Of a stretch of 58,500 nt of DNA, positions 12,301 to 21,721 are shown in pieces. The DNA is from Owenia fusiformis (lineage: Eukaryota; Annelida; Polychaeta; Sabellida; Oweniidae): assembly GCA_903813345.2 (NCBI GenBank), contig CAIIXF020000001.1, positions 5,830,001 to 5,888,500 of the forward strand, given 5' to 3'. Each line of letters begins with the position of its first letter. Position 1 is the stretch's first letter. A program made the translations under genes and the position numbers. Under the pieces are notes generated by a model that was given only the letters and a program-made list of their open reading frames with translations, did not search any database and was not told the origin of the DNA.

Positions 12301-15300
12301 GTATTCTTTCTGCGTCTGCTTCTGGGTGTGGAACTGTTTGAAGAGCGGGCAGACTTAGGGGGCACTGGGGATATTGTGTAGGGTGACTTGCCCCGCCCCT
12401 GGTCAATATCATGATGGCTTTTACTGTACTCTATCATAGCCACTTGGTCCAACTAAATAATACAATGTTTGTGATAGGACATGTTCATTACATTTCCACA
12501 CATTTCTGTATATTTTTCCCAAAATTATATCTGTTATATAAATAATAAACAAAAAGAAATCTTTGGAGATGTTTAATTGATATACAATGTTTCCGGAAAG
12601 ATTCACCACCTATTAAACAAAACAAGTGTTTTAGCAATCTATAATTCCCTGATATAATCATGTAACTACGATGATTTAATCTGGGGTGGCCATAGCAACC
12701 ACTGGTGATTGTACTCTTCAAACTAGTTACCGAAACGGATCAGTACCAGTGGCAATGCTTATACAAATGGTGAATATTTTGATGTTGTAAATAAAATGAA
12801 GTTGAAAATTTCCAAGCAAAAATTGACAAGCAAAGATTCAAAATTTACCTGGTATAAATTTTTTGAATCAATTTCTTCCTCATTTTCATATCTGTTCCGA
12901 GATTTGTCACCAGTTTCATCCACAGGGTAGCCATTGGCATCTATGTATATTACTCTGGGACTATACTCCTAAAATAGGAAAATGTATCAACTTTAATAAT
13001 TTGTTTTGTAGGCAAGTGTGTTTTGTATAAAAATGAGGCCACTAGTATTTTGATGAACCCATTATGTTTTATAGAGGCCAGTGTGTTTTATATGGTTGAG
13101 TCAAGTGAGGTTTATATAGGTTAGATCAAGGGGAGAGATAGGGCCAATGAATGTGGCATGGGCAAAGCAGATGTGTAGTAGGTGAGGTTTATAGGTGAGA
13201 TCAGTGGCAAGGAGAGAGGGAGAGAGAGGGCCTGCAATATATGTGGCATGGGCAAAGCAGATGTGTAGTAGGTGAGGTTTATATAGCAATAGGTGAGATC
13301 AATGGCAAGGGGAGAGAGGGCCTGCAATATATGTGGCATGGGCAAAGCAGATGTGTAGTAGGTGAGGTTTATATAGGTGAGATCAATGGCAAGGGGAGAG
13401 AGAGGGCCTGCAATATATGTGGCATGGGCAAAGCAGATGTGTAGTAGGTGAGGTTTATAGGTGAGATCAGTGGCAAGGAGAGAGGGAGAGAGAGGGCCTG
13501 CAATATATGTGGCATGGGCAAAGCAGATGTGTAGTAGGTGAGGTTTATATAGCAATAGGTGAGATCAATGGCAAGGGGAGAGAGAGGGCCTGCAATATAT
13601 GTGGCATGGGCAAAGCAGATGTGTAGTAGGTGAGGTTTATAGGTGAGATCAGTGGCAAGGAGAGAGGGAGAGAGAGGGCCTGCAATATATGTGGCATGGG
13701 CAAAGCAGATGTGTAGTAGGTGAGGTTTATATAGCAATAGGTGAGATCAATGGCAAGGGGAGAGAGAGGGCCTGCAATATATGTGGCATGGGCAAAGCAG
13801 ATGTGTAGTAGGTGAGGTTTTATATAGGTGAGATCGGTGACAAGAGGAGAGGGCCTGCAATGTATGTGGCATGGGCAAAGCAGATGTGTAGTAGGTGAGG
13901 TTTATATAGGTTAGATCAGTGTCAAGGCAAGAGGGCCAATGTATGTGGCATGGGCAAAGCAGATGTGTAGTAGGTGAGGTTTATATAGGTTAGATCAGTG
14001 TCAAGGCAAGAGGGCCAATGTATGTGGCATGGGCAAAGCAGATGTGTAGTAGGTGAGGTTTATATGTTTTTAGATAGGCAAGGCCTCTGTTTTAAATTGG
14101 GGAGGCCTGTTACAAGTGTCCTCTCAAGGGACACATCTGATTCTTCAAGCAGGGTGTAGGTGGAGAAAATTTTATACAAATGAATACAGTCTACATGTAT
14201 ATATTTGTGAGAATCTAAGTCACAGTGATCTCAGGCTTGGTCCACCAAAATGTGAAGCGATAAAAGGCAACAAGAAGGACAAATATTAAGAGTAAATTGG
14301 TGAAATTAAAAATGGTCAGTGACCTATACAATAACATAATATATTTCATTTAAAGGCCCCGTATAAAGTTTAAACCACTTTGGCTTATATTGTAGTCTTA
14401 CCCAATGTTATCAAAGTGTGATATGTGAAACTTTTTTTTTAAATTTCAAAAAGTGTTTTTTGATAGACTTTTTGTTCCAAAATTTGTGAATTTATTTAAA
14501 AACAACTTTTAGAGGTCACTCATATCTTTTAATTAGCCATAATTCATACCAATGCATAGCAGTCATCCTCCCATGTTTTTTGCCGAAAAAATTAAGAAAA
14601 TCGGTTCATAAATAAGCGAGAAATGAACTTATAAGTGCATGAAAATGGTTCTGAGAAAAATGTAATACAAAATTTTAGTTCGCATAGAAACCAATGGTAC
14701 AATGATATCTAAAACATTATTTATTCTTCCTTTTAACCTGGTTAGACAATCAACATTGGTTTTTTATGAAAGTCTAGCATATTTAGAAAAGATTGACATC
14801 GAAAAAAAAATTTCAATTTTTTTCAAAAAGTTTTTGTTACCTTAGTGACATCACTAATGTTTCAAAATATTTTTGATATGCTAAAACATTGAAGTGGCCC
14901 ATTAAATATGGCATTTTATTATTGAAATAGTGTGTCCTTTGTTCAATCTTTGCATTGGTGTTAAAAAAATAATCTTTTTTGAAATGCATTAAGAAATATT
15001 TGATGATTAAGAAATTTGAATATTTGAGAAATGAAATGCTCACAACTTTTTTTTCAAAAATAATTTTTTTTTCAAAAATCTCTAAAATCACTTTTTAAGT
15101 CCTGACAAATAGTAAATGAATGATAAGAAAATATTTTGAAACTTTAGACGGGGACTTTAATAGTTTCACTGGTCAAAATATAAGCAGATTTGGGGAAAAG
15201 ATGAATATTTTTTAAAAATTCAAAACTCAGCAGCCCATTCGGTACATGTATTGAGTAAAAAGGATGTGATGGCATAGCTTTTATGCCTTATCTTTTAAAA

Positions 15301-18300
15301 TGCATTGATCTGAACTAAGCAAGACATTGTTATAACATGTATTGCAAAATAGAACTTGACCTTCCTCAAAAACAATCCAAAATTAACATCACTCGAGATA
15401 TGAAATCTTCATATTGCACTTTAAAGCTGTTATCAAAATTGAGGAGGTTGTTTTATGTTACGGAATAATATTATTATTACTTAGCGACAAACTAAATCTA
15501 ATACTATAGAGCTATTGATAAGTATTAAAGTAGTAACCCTTGAGACTTAATCAATATTTACTTTAGTCTGGAATACACTGATTTACCTTGACTAAAAAAG
15601 AATAACAAGAAAGACATAGTGCTTAATTGTGATAGAAATATGAACATACAGAATGTAATAAACATGGCATTCATCACCTAATTGCAATTACAACAGTGTA
15701 ATTGTTTGTTGTAAACGCCAAATACCAAATGTCAGTCATAAAACGGTGGCTGTAACAATCAACATGTCAGTGTCACAGCTTCTTAGTGTTGGTGACATAC
15801 ACGTAGACATCAATTTAAAATATCTTACCTCATCATCATTTCTCTTCCCTTTCATGCGTGACTTTGGTCGGCCGTAATCTCCAGAGGATGACATTTCATC
15901 AGAGATTGAGGACCTTTGCGAGCGCATCATACGGGACTGAGGGGCACTGGATGGCCGATCACCTGATCCCCGGCCAACTCTACTTGATGGAACAGATGAT
16001 GGACGTTCACTCTTGGTACGAGATCCCCTAGGGGATAAATATGGCAGGATATCCTCATCACCTTTCCTGGCTCTCTCTGCCTGTAAACATAACTCTGTTT
16101 TATAGAGGTTGTTTTATGTTCTTTTACTATTCTCATAATGGGAGGCGGGGGGGGGGGGGGGTGCAGTAAAGATGGTAATATTTCATGTTTTAGACCAATA
16201 TTTCATCATCCATATTTTTGGGGGGCTTCATGTTCCTTCAAATTTGATATCTTTACACTATATTTTCCATTCACCATACATGTATATTTCATACTATACT
16301 ACTTTTAATGAATAACAGAGATATAGTTTACGTAAAATAAAACAATAAACAAGTGGTTAGATAACATATACTTATATTGTTGAAAATGCCAGAATTCATT
16401 TTTGATTATGAATGAATGAACAGATTTCATACAATAGTAACACTTTATCCATAATTTATATCTTATCTTTTTGACACATAAGTTTTCACATGCAATACTG
16501 GAATAGAATAAAAGCTGTCATGCAATTTGAGTCCATGCAAACATTTTTGAAATGCATCAATTTCTGCCCATCACCCATAATCAAATTCCTAAGATAATTC
16601 ATTAATGTCCCATAGAGTGCCATGCAACAAGCTTATTTTGTGTCTAATACTTATATGTTGTGAAAATCCTTACAAGACACGTGAAGAACCTTTGAATCAG
16701 TGATAATATTAAATATGTTATCATGAGAAAACTAAATGAATTGTCAGGGCAGTCTAAAAATTCAATTTCTTCATCAGGGCTGTAGCCAAGGGGGGGGGGG
16801 GTCCGTTGGCCAAAAGTTGTTTCAAAATCTTGCAGTTTGTCATGATGCAACCAAATTATCATTTTTCATTCATTGACTGTGTGAAGCCAGAGATTAAGAT
16901 GTAAAATGCAAATAGAGTAGAGTTTATACAGTGGATTTTCTCTGAAAAGACCGTAGTATACTTTATCTCTGTGATATATGGTCCACAATCATGCATTAAT
17001 TACAATAGTCCAGTAGTCTTCGGTGTAGTTTATTTCTTGAAATACACCATGCAAAATTTATCGACACAGATAAAAATTGTGAGCAGTGAATGAATATATG
17101 ACATGATACCCAACTGATGTGAAAATTGTGATGAAATATGCGCCTTACTGGGTAAGTTTCTAGATTCCCAGAAACCATGGTTTGAGTAGGCATATGACGA
17201 TAAGGAGGAATGCCATATGGGACATCAGAAAAATATTCTCGATGTTTCCAAGGATTTCTTTCACTCTCTTTCTTGTCTTGGTGTTTCTCCTTTCAGAAGA
17301 AAATTGAGAATTATTTGCAGATATCCATCAATCATTTTGATAAACTAAAATACATGTATTACTGAAAAGCTAGCCAGTTGCCATTACCTAGTAGAGTCTA
17401 CCTCTATATGTTGATATAAATGAATGGTAATTATTAGATTTAATAAGGTAAGTTCATAATCAATACATCTCATGGAACACAATATAATGATATCTCAAGC
17501 AATCTTGTATGGCAGCTGACTGTATTGGCAGCCATACTTTGGTATAACATTCTCAATTCTGGTGGAATATTTCTGAATGTTGCTTTGTAGAGAGTGTCCA
17601 GTGGAACAAACAGTACTAACATATCTTACATTAATTAAGTTCAAATTCTGGTAATTTTTATTCTGTTTATTAGCAATCAAGTGAAAAGGTGAAGTTCTAG
17701 GACAAGAACTCCAAAATGGCCACAAAAGAACTTATCCATCATGAACAAAAACATATTAGTTTCATACCAAGAACCATCCCTGAAAATTTCAATTTGATCC
17801 ATTCCTTATATTCTATTAGCATGCAAGGAAATATATTTAGTTGTTTTACTGCATTATTAAATATACAATTAAGCCACCACAAAATTTATATCATTTACTA
17901 ATTGCAGGGAGGGCAATATGGAAATTCCCTAACAAAGCATGACAACAAAATGATAATATACACATGAAGGCCTTAAGAGGTTGATATAGGTCAGATTAAT
18001 ATGGGCATTAATGGTTTTATACTTCGTTACTATGCCAAATATCATAAGACTAATATATGTTTTGTATGCAACTTTGATTCATCATGCTTTGCAAGGAGAG
18101 GGAGAAAGACTGTGACTACATGTACACTCTACCCAACCATAACCGAGAATTGCAAGCAGTCTTAATTATATGCCATATATGGTCACATACAGTGTGACTA
18201 GATTTGATTGGCTCACTACCAATCTCCCTGGCAACTTGATCAAACAAAATGGCAAACTCCCCTCTGGATAAAGAAACTAGGGGAAGCCGACTCCTCTCCC

Positions 18301-21300
18301 TTCGTAGTGATTCATAAATCTGAAGAAAATATTAAACATCTAATTTTTTTTAGAAATAAAACTCTCCTCCTTTTGAACTGAAAGGAATTTTATTCTTATT
18401 CTTCCTATCATTGTCAAGGATTCAATGACACATTATGCTGTTGAGACCAGATACAATGGGCATTGAGAATATACCTATGCCAATGAGCCTAATCCTAATC
18501 AGATCTTGGCAAAATACATGTAGCCTGTTTGTAGATTTGTAAAAATCTAAAGTTGAGTAGGTTTGAAAAAGTATGATTAAAACATTTGATAAGTGTACAT
18601 TTTAAAAAAAAAACAATGCCTGATATTTTGACCAATGGTCAAAGTAGCATTTTTGAAAAATGCATTTCTAAAACATCTTTTAATTCACGATTGCTTACCC
18701 TTATTCGTCGAACCAGCTCAATTTTTCCAATTTCTTCAAGTTTCTTTTTAATTTGTCCTTGTCTAACCCTTTCCATATCCAAGGTTTTGTGTACAATGGC
18801 CTGAGACAGTAGATCCCTGACATGTTTCTTGTGTTCCTTACGGGCCATATTTAACCTGTATGTGGTCTCTGTTACAATTGCTCCTTTCTTTGAAATCTGG
18901 AGTTCAAATAGAAAACAAGCAATAACTTTTGTGTTAATCAAGGGCTATATTCTCATTCATTTTAATATCAAAACTTTACATTAATAGTGCCAACAAATGA
19001 TAATTGTTTCATGTTTATCATATTCAAAATTATACTTGTATACTAGCTGGTAAATCATGCATAAAATAACTTACCAGTCCTGATTTTCGAAGATGACGCC
19101 TCTTTTTATTGTCACTAAAATATCCAGCCAGGTTTGGGTCACACAAGCTGTTATATGTGGACAAGGGACTACAAAGCAAGAGTTCAATATTTAGTTCATT
19201 AGTTAAAATATTGAGAAATTGATTAAGATGCACATGGTATTTTGAATATAACGAGCAGTATTGCTACCTGTTATACTGCAGGGATTTGCTTCATGAAGCA
19301 TTTTGATAAAAAGCTTCATAATGAAGGATTTTTGATACATCTCTACCTTATTTTGATCCTTCAACAGTCTGTTGTTGTAGTAAATCAATGTTCTATCAGT
19401 TAACAAAACTTTTGAATTTGGATTGCAGCCATTTTTGGTCTCGCGAGATCTCTTGACTTTCGAAAGTAAATATTTGCTACAAAATAACTCGCGTTAGCTA
19501 AATATGAATAGTCACATGATCCTTTAGCGGCGATGCCCATGTGCCTGTAAAGGACAATGCGCATGTGCACACATACGCAAAAAGTAAAAAATGGTGCGAA
19601 CCAGATCTGGAATTTCTCTACTTTAACTGCAAATTACACAACAAGTAGGACTTATTGTCACCACGCGTCATAAAAAGGGCAAGTTACATTCAATTATCTT
19701 CTTAAATACCGTTAACTTATTCCAGCGCGCCTGCTGGAAGTTGGAGTAAACCACTTCACGAGACGGTATATTTTAAAGGGTGACGCATATCGTTTAGCAA
19801 ATCGAACGCTCGTTTCTGGTGTTGCTCACCGTTTAGTATAAAGGCCCGATCCCGGAATAATACTCAAGGGTTCACAGGTTCGAGCTCGTTGTCTCAACAC
19901 CTCTAACTGTTATATAGCATAAGTATATTATAGATCGTCACACATTTATGAAAGGGTGATTTTTATTTTGACAAATCAATTCCACATTTATGGGTGAAGT
20001 TTCAGGATCTTCTATTTGTGTATAATAAGGAAAAATTGGCATCTAAATTCCCCATAACGTAATAGCACACAGCTTGGCATATGAAATATCCTACAAATGA
20101 AACAAAGCAAGACAAACCGGTTTCTAATACAAGAATTTATATTGGCTGTTGTACATGTATTATTTGAACGCAATCACTCTTTGGATAACGTTTTCAAAAT
20201 CATTATAAACGGATTACTTTATCTCAAAGACAATTTCAATAAACTGGATTTTACAGAACTCCCCTTATTTCTTAAAAATGGACTGATCCAGTTGATTCGC
20301 CTGGAGCCGCCATATTGTTTTTATACGGGATGCTAATCGGAACCCTTTAACGGTGTGTCAGCTGCCTTTTTAGTTCAACGTCGTTAAACTCAATAACGGC
20401 GTTCTTTATTATTAGGAATTTTCTTGGGGCCATTATTGAGTTTAACCTCCTTACTATTCTTTCCTTTGATGCAAGTTCTGAATCCATCGAAACCATTTTT
20501 CCGCGATAACGTGCAACTGATACTTGACAATAATATAAAAACACATAACATCAAGCGATTTAACACAATATTTTTGTGTTAAATGTTCATTTATACGAGT
20601 AAAATGAGGCTACACTTACCAATCTCTAAAGTGACATTCCGCATGTCCGTCATTGTGTCTGTTCGTCTGAGTGTCCCGGATCGTAAAATTAAACTACCAG
20701 CGAAACGAAATTGTTGTCAAATAGATTGATAATTATTATCGAGATTACTCGGGATAAAAAGATCAATTTTGAGGATAACAGGTATCTTTGATTAATTCAT
20801 ATAGCGCGTGTATACACGCAAAATAGTTATTAATTGCAAACCCACTGTTCGTTAATGCAGTGCCGTGATGACGGTTAATTCCTGAAACGATTTGCAATTT
20901 CGATATTACCGAAACTGACCGACATTTTCGTCATTTCCAAACCTGTCTCCAATATTTTCGTAATTATGCATCAATAAGGTCTAAGGGGGATACGGGACGG
21001 GGTGTATGTGTTTATAAGGTATGTATGCATGTTTGAATCACATTCTTTGTGTAATATTGCCATGTTTTCAGGGTTTAATTTGTTCCGCTTGTCGAAACCT
21101 GCTGAACGATTAAATTAACGCATCAAAGGCAAAATGGTCATGGAGGTTAGACCTAGCCGGGCCATAACACATGTCAGATAAGAAACGAGGCCCGGGCTAG
21201 GTCTAATGTTGTTGGACTACTGCCTTTTGAGCCAGCTGTGTTCAGTAAGGCTAGAGACTCGAGTAAGCTTGTTTATGGCACAATCGCATCCCCCTGACTG

Positions 21301-21508
21301 AAAACCAAGTTCTTTTGGCGATCACCATGGTATAAGAGGTATAAAGATGTCATTAAGCCATTAATACATACTATTCTTCTTTTTACAGCGTAGCACTTTG
21401 AATTTCAAATTGTATTTGCAGTTTGATTAAAAAAAATTCCAATATTTTCTGAAGAAAAAGTAACTTTGCTTGAAAAGTAGGTACTTACCCTGGGTCTGCG
21501 TGACTCAT
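1..21508 (-). CDS. ERICH3: ERICH3-like protein with C-terminal leucine-rich repeats (whole gene span, 3' end off the window)
   Basis: Nineteen exons join through GT-AG introns with matching phases, giving about 1,175 residues before the left edge. Residues 1-145 resemble the vertebrate ERICH3 N-terminus: MSHADPG, then NSLCDPNLAGYF, then SQAIVHKTLDMERVRQ. Residues 385-525 are DUF4590 (HCGGSTLPVF, SRRHRGYPFSLS, CCEYKHRKG, APCYRC). Residues 525-960 are Glu/Asp/Ser/Lys rich and probably disordered. From about residue 970 there are leucine-rich repeats of the ribonuclease-inhibitor/LRRC74 style (LMLRNDNI, LNLNCNNIGANGA, LLLHGNPLGCEGV). Family knowledge: vertebrate ERICH3 is linked to primary cilia and to neuronal vesicles; its biochemical role is poorly known. 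The LRR tail is not part of the vertebrate protein as I know it. Identification is secure from DUF4590 plus the N-terminus; the cellular role here is inferred. Confidence 0.93.
997..1088 (-). CDS. ERICH3: ERICH3-like exon 18, LRR
   Basis: Residues 1033-1063 (MLNLNCNNIGANGAKSVVEI, then FKDKPTIKMLL). A clear LxLxxNxIGxxGA leucine-rich repeat. Phase 0 in, phase 2 out (TT|G); donor GTAAGT. Confidence 0.92.
1352..1483 (-). CDS. ERICH3: ERICH3-like exon 17, LRR
   Basis: Residues 989-1032 (VNELAEYIRDHDDMQTLMLR, then NDNIDDTKMFKLAEAI). A helix-strand LRR unit of about 28 residues. Phase 0 at both ends; acceptor GATTCAG, donor GTAGGT. Confidence 0.9.
1889..2187 (-). CDS. ERICH3: ERICH3-like exon 16, repeat-bearing acidic tail running into first LRR
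   Basis: Residues 889-988. Starts EPQSATEEDKLVE, continues with four DDTAAETQ-type octapeptides (2027-2122), and ends with DNEDVSLTSLALDDYQ, the opening strand of the LRR domain. This one exon physically links the ERICH3 tail and the LRR part. Phase 1 in, phase 0 out; donor GTACAT. Confidence 0.87.
2027..2122 (-). repeat. In-frame 24-bp coding minisatellite (DDTAAETQ x4)
   Basis: Four tandem 24-bp units encode DDTAAETQ three times and DDTAAEHQ once, inside exon 16. The units are nearly identical, which suggests recent expansion and likely length polymorphism. Confidence 0.9.
2382..2579 (-). CDS. ERICH3: ERICH3-like exon 15, acidic
   Basis: Residues 823-889, rich in Asp/Asn/Lys (DSDSHPSGSDQNNKSTDDTD). 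Phase 1 at both ends; acceptor TTGCTAG, donor GTAAAA. It is separated from exon 14 by a 3.9-kb intron full of repeats. Confidence 0.82.
2826..3500. repeat. Minisatellite with 20-, 100- and 200-bp periodicity
   Basis: Built from about 20-bp monomers of the type GAACAAACAGATTACAAGCA. The marker TTGAATAAATAGGTAACAAA recurs at 2981, 3081, 3181, 3281 and 3381, exactly 100 bp apart. Units 1 and 3 are identical over 100 bp, and units 2 and 4 nearly so, giving a 200-bp higher-order repeat. It lies in the intron between exons 15 and 14. Confidence 0.92.
3719..3798. repeat. 26-bp tandem repeat, three copies
   Basis: GAACTAAACAACATCACAAT followed by TTTAGG repeats three times with no visible divergence. 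Intronic. Confidence 0.9.
4145..4288. repeat. 19-bp minisatellite, left block
   Basis: Variants of AAGAACTCATTGTATATGT repeat about seven times. The same repeat reappears at 5590-5970 on the other side of the 1.2-kb insertion. Confidence 0.88.
4380..5583. mobile_element. Non-autonomous DNA transposon with TIRs and 8-bp target duplication
   Basis: The ends match as inverted repeats over about 30 bp with two mismatches (GATACGACGTCAGATA at each outer end). They are flanked by the direct repeat ACAAACAA (4372-4379 and 5584-5591). The 8-bp duplication fits hAT or P superfamilies; the TIR start is not a typical hAT end. There is no transposase ORF in 1,204 bp. A full CRE (TGACGTCA) lies at 5195-5202. 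Confidence 0.85.
5590..5970. repeat. 19-bp minisatellite, right block
   Basis: About 20 degenerate copies of GAACTCATTGTATATGCAA and GAACTCATTACATCTTTGT variants. Small ORFs here are only read-through of the repeat. Confidence 0.9.
6442..6804 (-). CDS. ERICH3: ERICH3-like exon 14, acidic with polyserine
   Basis: Residues 702-823. The largest fully contained exon. It begins ESEPVKQTAEPVSLSEAEE, has a run of about 17 serines with one threonine encoded by mixed codons, then Asp/Glu/Lys-rich sequence ending MEKVLQKG. Phase 1 at both ends; acceptor TTTTCAG, donor GTGAGT. Confidence 0.87.
7516..7650 (-). CDS. ERICH3: ERICH3-like exon 13, acidic
   Basis: Residues 657-702, almost all Asp/Glu/Asn/Lys (DYSDDDFEDEEANDGDNKAE). 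Phase 1 at both ends; acceptor GTTACAG, donor GTTAGA, slightly weaker than the others. Confidence 0.85.
8433..8639 (-). CDS. ERICH3: ERICH3-like exon 12
   Basis: Residues 588-657. Starts PSDILVPVQDSDTESQ and ends in a Ser/Gly/Glu low-complexity tail (SESSSSDSGSGSGSF). Phase 1 at both ends. Reading through the donor GTGAAT would hit a stop within three codons, which supports splicing. Confidence 0.87.
8830..9705. repeat. Tandem array of ~146-bp units with GGCCGCCATTTTGAA motifs
   Basis: The AAATCCATCCA-type landmark recurs at about 8943, 9083, 9232, 9378, 9525 and 9669 (spacing 140-149 bp). Each unit also carries a GCCGCCATTTTGAA and a GGCCATCTTGAAAAT segment. It lies in the intron between exons 12 and 11 and runs straight into the GGACGGAC block. 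Confidence 0.9.
9700..9780. repeat. ACGGACGG microsatellite with short hairpin end
   Basis: About three 12-bp ACGGACGGACGA units are followed by TATCCCCCTCGAACTTCGTT and its near-complement. Together with the upstream array this looks like one end of a dispersed invertebrate repeat (inference). Confidence 0.75.
9788..9922. repeat. ~24-bp degenerate repeat
   Basis: AAGGACAATGCCTAAACAAG variants recur about five times just downstream of exon 11. Confidence 0.7.
9947..10179 (-). CDS. ERICH3: ERICH3-like exon 11, end of DUF4590 and start of acidic region
   Basis: Residues 510-588. Begins CQVEKGMSESRKFRKKKQKE, completing the APCYRC motif across the junction, then turns strongly Glu/Lys rich. Acceptor TTTAAG, donor GTACAT. 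The glutamate-rich run gives the family its name. Confidence 0.92.
10318..10504 (-). CDS. ERICH3: ERICH3-like exon 10, second half of DUF4590
   Basis: Residues 448-510. Carries the family's most diagnostic motifs: FTFLSRRHRGYPFSLSIYVD, CCEYKHRKG, GHFKF and APCYR. The paired cysteines could bind metal (inference). Acceptor TTTTAG, donor GTATGT. Confidence 0.96.
10673..10877 (-). CDS. ERICH3: ERICH3-like exon 9, first half of DUF4590
   Basis: Residues 380-448. Carries the start of DUF4590: VQSFCKVTLHYLG, DVHVEQQHCGGSTLPVF and RELILPG. The exon starts in phase 0 and ends in phase 1 (A|GT), with donor GTAAGT. A predicted beta-sandwich-like domain of unknown biochemical function. Confidence 0.95.
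11793..12202. mobile_element. MITE with AGCCTGGTTTACACT ends
   Basis: The left end AGCCTGGTTTACACTAACAG is matched in inverted orientation by AGCTAGGTTTACACTGACAG at the right end. Flanks TTA and TTT would fit a PIF/Harbinger-type 3-bp target, but the duplication is imperfect. It lies in the intron between exons 9 and 8 with no coding capacity. Confidence 0.7.
12270..12452 (-). CDS. ERICH3: ERICH3-like exon 8
   Basis: Residues 319-379. Polar, with a Ser/Pro/Arg-rich middle (SPVPPKSARSSNSSTPRSRR) that could be a nuclear or microtubule-binding basic patch (inference). Acceptor ATTTAG, donor GTATGT, phase 0. Confidence 0.85.
12849..12968 (-). CDS. ERICH3: ERICH3-like exon 7
   Basis: Residues 279-318 (EYSPRVIYIDANGYPVDETG, then acidic). 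Acceptor ATTTTAG, donor GTAAAT, phase 0 at both ends. The upstream intron contains the 90-bp satellite. Confidence 0.87.
13090..14065. repeat. Satellite-like array, 11 units of 79-92 bp
   Basis: The conserved core GGCATGGGCAAAGCAGATGT occurs at 13154, 13244, 13334, 13421, 13511, 13602, 13692, 13784, 13868, 13947 and 14026. Units alternate between two forms (ATAGCAATAGGTGAGATCAA and TAGGTGAGATCAGTGG), giving a ~181-bp higher order. The plus strand is purine rich. It lies in the intron between exons 7 and 6. Confidence 0.93.
14354..15156. mobile_element. TTAA-flanked MITE, family 1 (full copy)
   Basis: Ends are AGGCCCCGTATAAAGTTT and, inverted, AGTCCCCGTCTAAAGTTT. TTAA sits on both sides (14350-14353 and 15157-15160), the target of piggyBac and Kolobok elements. 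At 803 bp with no transposase it is non-autonomous. A second, truncated copy is at 40485-40756. Confidence 0.85.
15829..16080 (-). CDS. ERICH3: ERICH3-like exon 6, Ser/Arg-rich linker
   Basis: Residues 195-278, low complexity and rich in Ser, Arg, Pro and Gly (SERPSSVPSSRVGRGSGDRP). Probably disordered, with many possible phosphorylation sites. Acceptor TTACAG, donor GTAAGA, phase 0 at both ends. Confidence 0.85.
16143..16160. repeat. Poly-G tract
   Basis: A long run of G just upstream of exon 6. Similar tracts lie at about 16790, 26953, 34568, 39237 and 40029. Possible G-quadruplex former. Confidence 0.85.
16770..16803. repeat. Fragment of GTAGCCAAGG poly-G repeat
   Basis: GGGCTGTAGCCAAGG followed by a G run resembles the arm of the foldback element at 26811-27165. 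Confidence 0.6.
17149..17289 (-). CDS. ERICH3: ERICH3-like exon 5
   Basis: Residues 148-194: a charged start (EKHQDKKESERNPWKHREYF), then a Pro/Tyr-rich stretch (VPYGIPPYRHMP). Acceptor GAAAG, donor GTAAGG, phase 0 at both ends. I recognise no domain in it. Confidence 0.82.
18191..18319 (-). CDS. ERICH3: ERICH3-like exon 4
   Basis: Residues 105-147 (IYESLRRERSRLPLVSLSRG, then FAILFDQVAREIG). Acceptor CTTCAG, donor GTATGT, phase 0 at both ends. It continues the RR(I/V)R helix of exon 3. Confidence 0.88.
18699..18896 (-). CDS. ERICH3: ERICH3-like exon 3
   Basis: Residues 39-104. It contains RLNMARKEHKKHVRDLLSQA and VHKTLDMER, an amphipathic, basic, helix-prone stretch typical of ERICH3. Acceptor CTCCAG, donor GTAAGC, phase 0 at both ends. 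Confidence 0.93.
19075..19168 (-). CDS. ERICH3: ERICH3-like exon 2
   Basis: Residues 7-38, containing PLSTYNSLCDPNLAGYFSD and RRHLRKSGL, the most conserved ERICH3 N-terminal block. The acceptor is TTTGTAG and the donor GTAAGT; the exon ends in phase 0. Confidence 0.93.
20383..20446. repeat. Short inverted repeat (18-bp arms)
   Basis: GTTAAACTCAATAACGGC is matched inverted at 20429-20446 with one mismatch, with a loop of 28 bases. It lies in intron 1. Confidence 0.8.
21147..21206. repeat. GC-rich hairpin (17-18-bp arms)
   Basis: TTAGACCTAGCCGGGCC at 21147-21163 pairs with GGCCCGGGCTAGGTCTAA at 21189-21206, with a 25-base loop and one extra base. Much more GC-rich than its surroundings, 280 bp inside intron 1. 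Confidence 0.85.
21489..21508 (-). CDS. ERICH3: ERICH3-like exon 1, start codon
   Basis: Encodes MSHADPG with the last codon split (GG|T). The donor GTAAGT is at 21483-21488. The start is chosen because the peptide matches the family's MSH start and joins exon 2 in frame across 2.3 kb. Confidence 0.85.
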
Positions 21509-21713
21509 CTTGACGTAGTATGAAACAACAACAGTATCACTTCTTCAAATGTATAACAGACTAAAATAAAAGTGAAAAGTCGTGATTTACAAGGAACAAT
21601 TTAGAGATTTTTCCAGCATCTTTATCAAAACAACCTGTCGTCTAGCATATCACGTGACTAAATATCAACTACGATAAGGCACAAAAGTTTTAGAATTATA
21701 AAAACACCTCTCT

Positions 21714-21721
21714 ACTTCCGG
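21714..21721. promoter_or_regulatory. ETS-type motif ACTTCCGG upstream of ERICH3-like exon 1
   Basis: ACTTCCGG is the ETS/GABP core, common in TATA-less promoters. It lies 206 bp upstream of the ATG, so a start site between 21,520 and 21,720 is plausible. The motif match is seen; its promoter role is inferred. Confidence 0.35.

Noticed and set aside
13121-13737. Repetitive minus ORFs of 122-144 residues
   Set aside because: By-product of the ~90-bp satellite lacking stops; intronic, no coding bias beyond the repeat.
19870-19900. GGTTCGAGCTC, like a tRNA B box
   Set aside because: No A box at the right distance and no cloverleaf.
20620-20665. Possible alternative first exon (MTDMRNVTLEIG with donor GTAAGT)
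   Set aside because: It ends in phase 1 and would put exon 2 out of frame; at best an untranslated leader.
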